Shown here: piece after piece, positions 6,935-7,491 of the stretch
Numbering within the stretch: position 1 is the stretch's first letter
Layout of the letters: the number at the start of each line of letters is the position of its first letter
DNA from: Desulfobulbaceae bacterium UBA2276
GTDB taxonomy: Bacteria > Desulfobacterota > Desulfobulbia > Desulfobulbales > Desulfocapsaceae
DNA: 7,491 nt
Assembly: GCA_002347085.1 (NCBI GenBank)
Contig: DDWW01000012.1
Location: forward strand, 1-7,491
Reading direction: 5' to 3'
Made by a program: the position numbers and the translations under genes
The notes under the pieces: model-generated
Told to the model about the DNA's origin: nothing
Seen by the model: only the letters and a program-made list of their open reading frames with translations
Database searches by the model: none

Positions 6935-6970
6935 TCTTGGTCTCAACTTGAATGTAACTTGAGATCAAGA
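6935..6970. repeat. 12-bp inverted repeat with nested direct repeat
   Basis: TCTTGGTCTCAA (6935-6946) can pair with TTGAGATCAAGA (6959-6970) over 12 bp with one G-T pair and a 12-nt loop. The heptamer AACTTGA occurs twice within it (6945-6951 and 6956-6962), 11 bp apart, about one helical turn. On the + strand TTATTTC follows, so it could be a weak terminator; the turn-spaced repeats could instead be a regulator site upstream of the feo promoter. Confidence 0.45.
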
Positions 6971-6998
6971 TTATTTCGGGAGAGGATAATTGTAAGAG

Positions 6999-7037
6999 AA
7001 AAAGGCCTTAATGGAAATTTACAGAGGTCCTTTTTTT
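6999..7037. terminator. bidirectional intrinsic terminator
   Basis: AAAAAGGCC (6999-7007) pairs with GGTCCTTTTT (one bulged T) around a loop of about 18 nt. It ends in seven T on the + strand (7031-7037) and in a CCTTTTT run on the - strand. On the - strand it directly follows the CCA end of the tRNA-Glu-like remnant, the usual place for a tRNA terminator, and it shields the feo promoter from transcription coming from the right. Confidence 0.55.
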
Positions 7038-7038
7038 A

Positions 7039-7087
7039 TGGTGACTGCAAGGGGAGTCGAACCTCTCCTTGCGGCGTGAAAGGCTGC
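7039..7087 (-). pseudogene. tRNA-Glu(TTC)-like 3' fragment (anticodon arm to CCA)
   Basis: Read on the - strand this piece has tRNA layout at exact spacing: anticodon stem GCAGC/GCCGC (7087-7083 and 7075-7071) around loop CTTTCAC (7082-7076, anticodon TTC), a 4-nt variable region AAGG, T-stem AGAGG/CCCCT around loop TTCGACT (7061-7055), acceptor strand TGCAGTC (7049-7043), discriminator A and an encoded CCA (7041-7039). CTTTCAC is the typical tRNA-Glu loop. Each arm has one A-C mismatch in the middle of its stem. The 27 nt before the anticodon stem give neither a D-arm nor the complementary GACTGCA strand, so it is not a working tRNA. Phage-type integrases often leave such 3' tRNA copies, so it may be an old att site. 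An alternative fold is a 10-bp hairpin at 7047-7072. Confidence 0.6.
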
Positions 7088-7226
7088 ACAATTCAACGAG
7101 TGGCAGGGGAGATGCTCTATACTAAAAAACTATGCGCATTAAATTAAGTAGTTATGTATAGTGAATTTTCGGGGCAGAGGTGTTCGGCATTCTTTTTGTA
7201 TCAAGTTAAGCCTGTTTCTACCTGAA

Positions 7227-7245
7227 AGGAATGATTATCATTATT
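7227..7245 (+). promoter_or_regulatory. Fur box upstream of the efflux adaptor gene
   Basis: This 19-mer matches the Fur box GATAATGATAATCATTATC at 14 of 19 positions; its core AATGATTATCATT (7230-7242) differs at one base. A possible -10, TATTAT (7247-7252), adjoins it, with a weak CTGAAA (7222-7227) as the only -35 candidate, 19 bp away. The site would cover the promoter and block it when iron-loaded Fur is bound. It lies about 77 bp before the adaptor ATG. Confidence 0.6.
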
Positions 7246-7273
7246 TTATTATGATTTTTTATGAAGACGGGTT

Positions 7274-7289
7274 AAGATATTGATATCTT
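7274..7289. promoter_or_regulatory. perfect 7-2-7 palindrome, operator candidate
   Basis: AAGATAT-TG-ATATCTT is a perfect 7-bp dyad with a 2-bp centre. It sits downstream of the possible -10 at 7247-7252 and 32 bp before the adaptor start, so it would lie in the leader or near the transcription start, a common spot for a local repressor. The regulator is unknown and none is encoded in the window. Confidence 0.4.
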
Positions 7290-7321
7290 CGTTTTCGACG
7301 GAGAACAGAGGGGTCAATGCC

Positions 7322-7491
7322 ATGAAAAAAACTTTGTTTGCCTTGTTATTTCTCGTTTTTCTGTTTGCCTCCTTCCGGGGAGGTACCTGGTACAGTCAGC
7401 GCTGGGTAGGGGAAAGTCATAATGCTGGTGGAGAACGTCCGATTCTTCACTATGTCGATCCCATGAATCCGGCAAATGTGTCTGATAAACC
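7322..7491 (+). CDS. RND efflux periplasmic adaptor, CusB/HlyD-like (3' end outside window)
   Basis: The first 56 residues are visible. An N-terminal signal or anchor (MKKTLFALLFLVFLFASF, residues 1-18) is followed by a short linker and then ILHYVDPMNP (about residues 42-51) and SDKP. That segment resembles the N-terminal YxDPMxP...SDKPG motif of heavy-metal RND adaptors, where related CPMHP motifs form a metal-binding domain. By family knowledge the protein links an inner-membrane RND pump to an outer-membrane channel and moves metal ions, such as Cu(I)/Ag(I) or Co/Zn/Cd, out of the periplasm. The start is supported by AGAGGGG (7307-7313) 8 nt before ATG 7322. It is divergent from the feo cluster and lies behind a Fur box. 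The metal cannot be told from this part, and the pump and channel genes should lie beyond the right edge. Confidence 0.8.
   Translation, partial: MKKTLFALLFLVFLFASFRGGTWYSQRWVGESHNAGGERPILHYVDPMNPANVSDK

Larger units (their letters stand above)
6787..7321. other. 535-bp gene-poor divergent region between feoA and the efflux adaptor
   Basis: No convincing protein gene lies here; open frames on the + strand in it run through the terminator and the tRNA remnant and have no ribosome site. It holds the feo promoter and Fur-like site (6849-6897), a 12-bp inverted repeat (6935-6970), a bidirectional terminator (6999-7037), a tRNA-Glu-like remnant (7039-7087), a Fur box with possible promoter (7227-7252) and a palindrome (7274-7289). 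In 7088-7226 I see only AT-rich sequence with no assignable feature. Confidence 0.7.

Noticed and set aside
7039..7114. A complete functional tRNA-Glu
   Set aside because: The 5' 27 nt do not pair with the acceptor strand and contain no D-arm, and two stems have A-C mismatches.
7088..7122. tRNA-Gly(GCC)-like sequence (TAGAGCA and CTGCCAC on the - strand) before the tRNA-Glu piece
   Set aside because: The loop-like CTGCCAC has no matching stem on its 3' side and no T-arm or acceptor follows; a chance match is likely, though a scrambled tRNA array cannot be excluded.
6914..7147. 77-residue + strand open frame
   Set aside because: It runs through the terminator and the tRNA-Glu-like piece, has no ribosome site and resembles no protein.
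1..7491. CRISPR arrays, insertion sequences, transposases or integrases
   Set aside because: No spaced direct-repeat array, no terminal inverted repeats with target duplication and no matching protein are visible; the only mobile-element hint is the tRNA remnant.

Overview
The window looks like a Gram-negative anaerobe of the Desulfobacterota (former Deltaproteobacteria, perhaps a Desulfobulbales-type genome). This is inferred from the mix of genes: an EAL-CBS-GGDEF signalling protein, a chemoreceptor of the kind common in that group, a Feo cluster with duplicated feoA and a cysteine-rich accessory protein, and an RND-type efflux adaptor. No rRNA or other taxonomic marker is present, so the assignment is tentative.

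Positions 1-3532 (+ strand) hold two signalling genes in tandem. The first is the C-terminal part of a c-di-GMP protein with domain order EAL, CBS pair, GGDEF. The second is a complete transmembrane methyl-accepting chemotaxis protein (MCP) whose periplasmic part carries a His/Cys pattern like that of CZB zinc-binding domains.

Positions 3607-6877 (- strand, convergent with the MCP) hold a ferrous iron uptake cluster. In transcription order it contains a good promoter (TTGACA-17-TACAAA) with a Fur-like site beside it, feoA, a second FeoA-domain protein with a cysteine-rich N-terminus, an intrinsic terminator, a small cysteine-rich single-span membrane protein, and feoB. The last two genes overlap as ATGA. 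A second possible promoter with an AGGT/ACC-type metal-regulator motif lies between the two feoA genes. The cluster therefore appears to have at least two points where expression can be set: the metal-responsive promoter(s), and a terminator that lowers or gates read-through into feoB.

Positions 6787-7321 form a 535-bp gene-poor stretch. It holds the feo promoter, a 12-bp inverted repeat, a bidirectional terminator, the 3' two-thirds of a tRNA-Glu(TTC)-like gene ending in CCA on the - strand, a Fur box and a perfect 16-bp palindrome. The tRNA piece lacks its 5' half and has stem mismatches, so it is probably a remnant, possibly an old integration (att) site.

Positions 7322-7491 (+ strand) are the start of a CusB/HlyD-like RND efflux adaptor, preceded by the Fur box. 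The right half of the window is thus a divergent metal-import / metal-export locus with predicted metal-responsive control on both sides.
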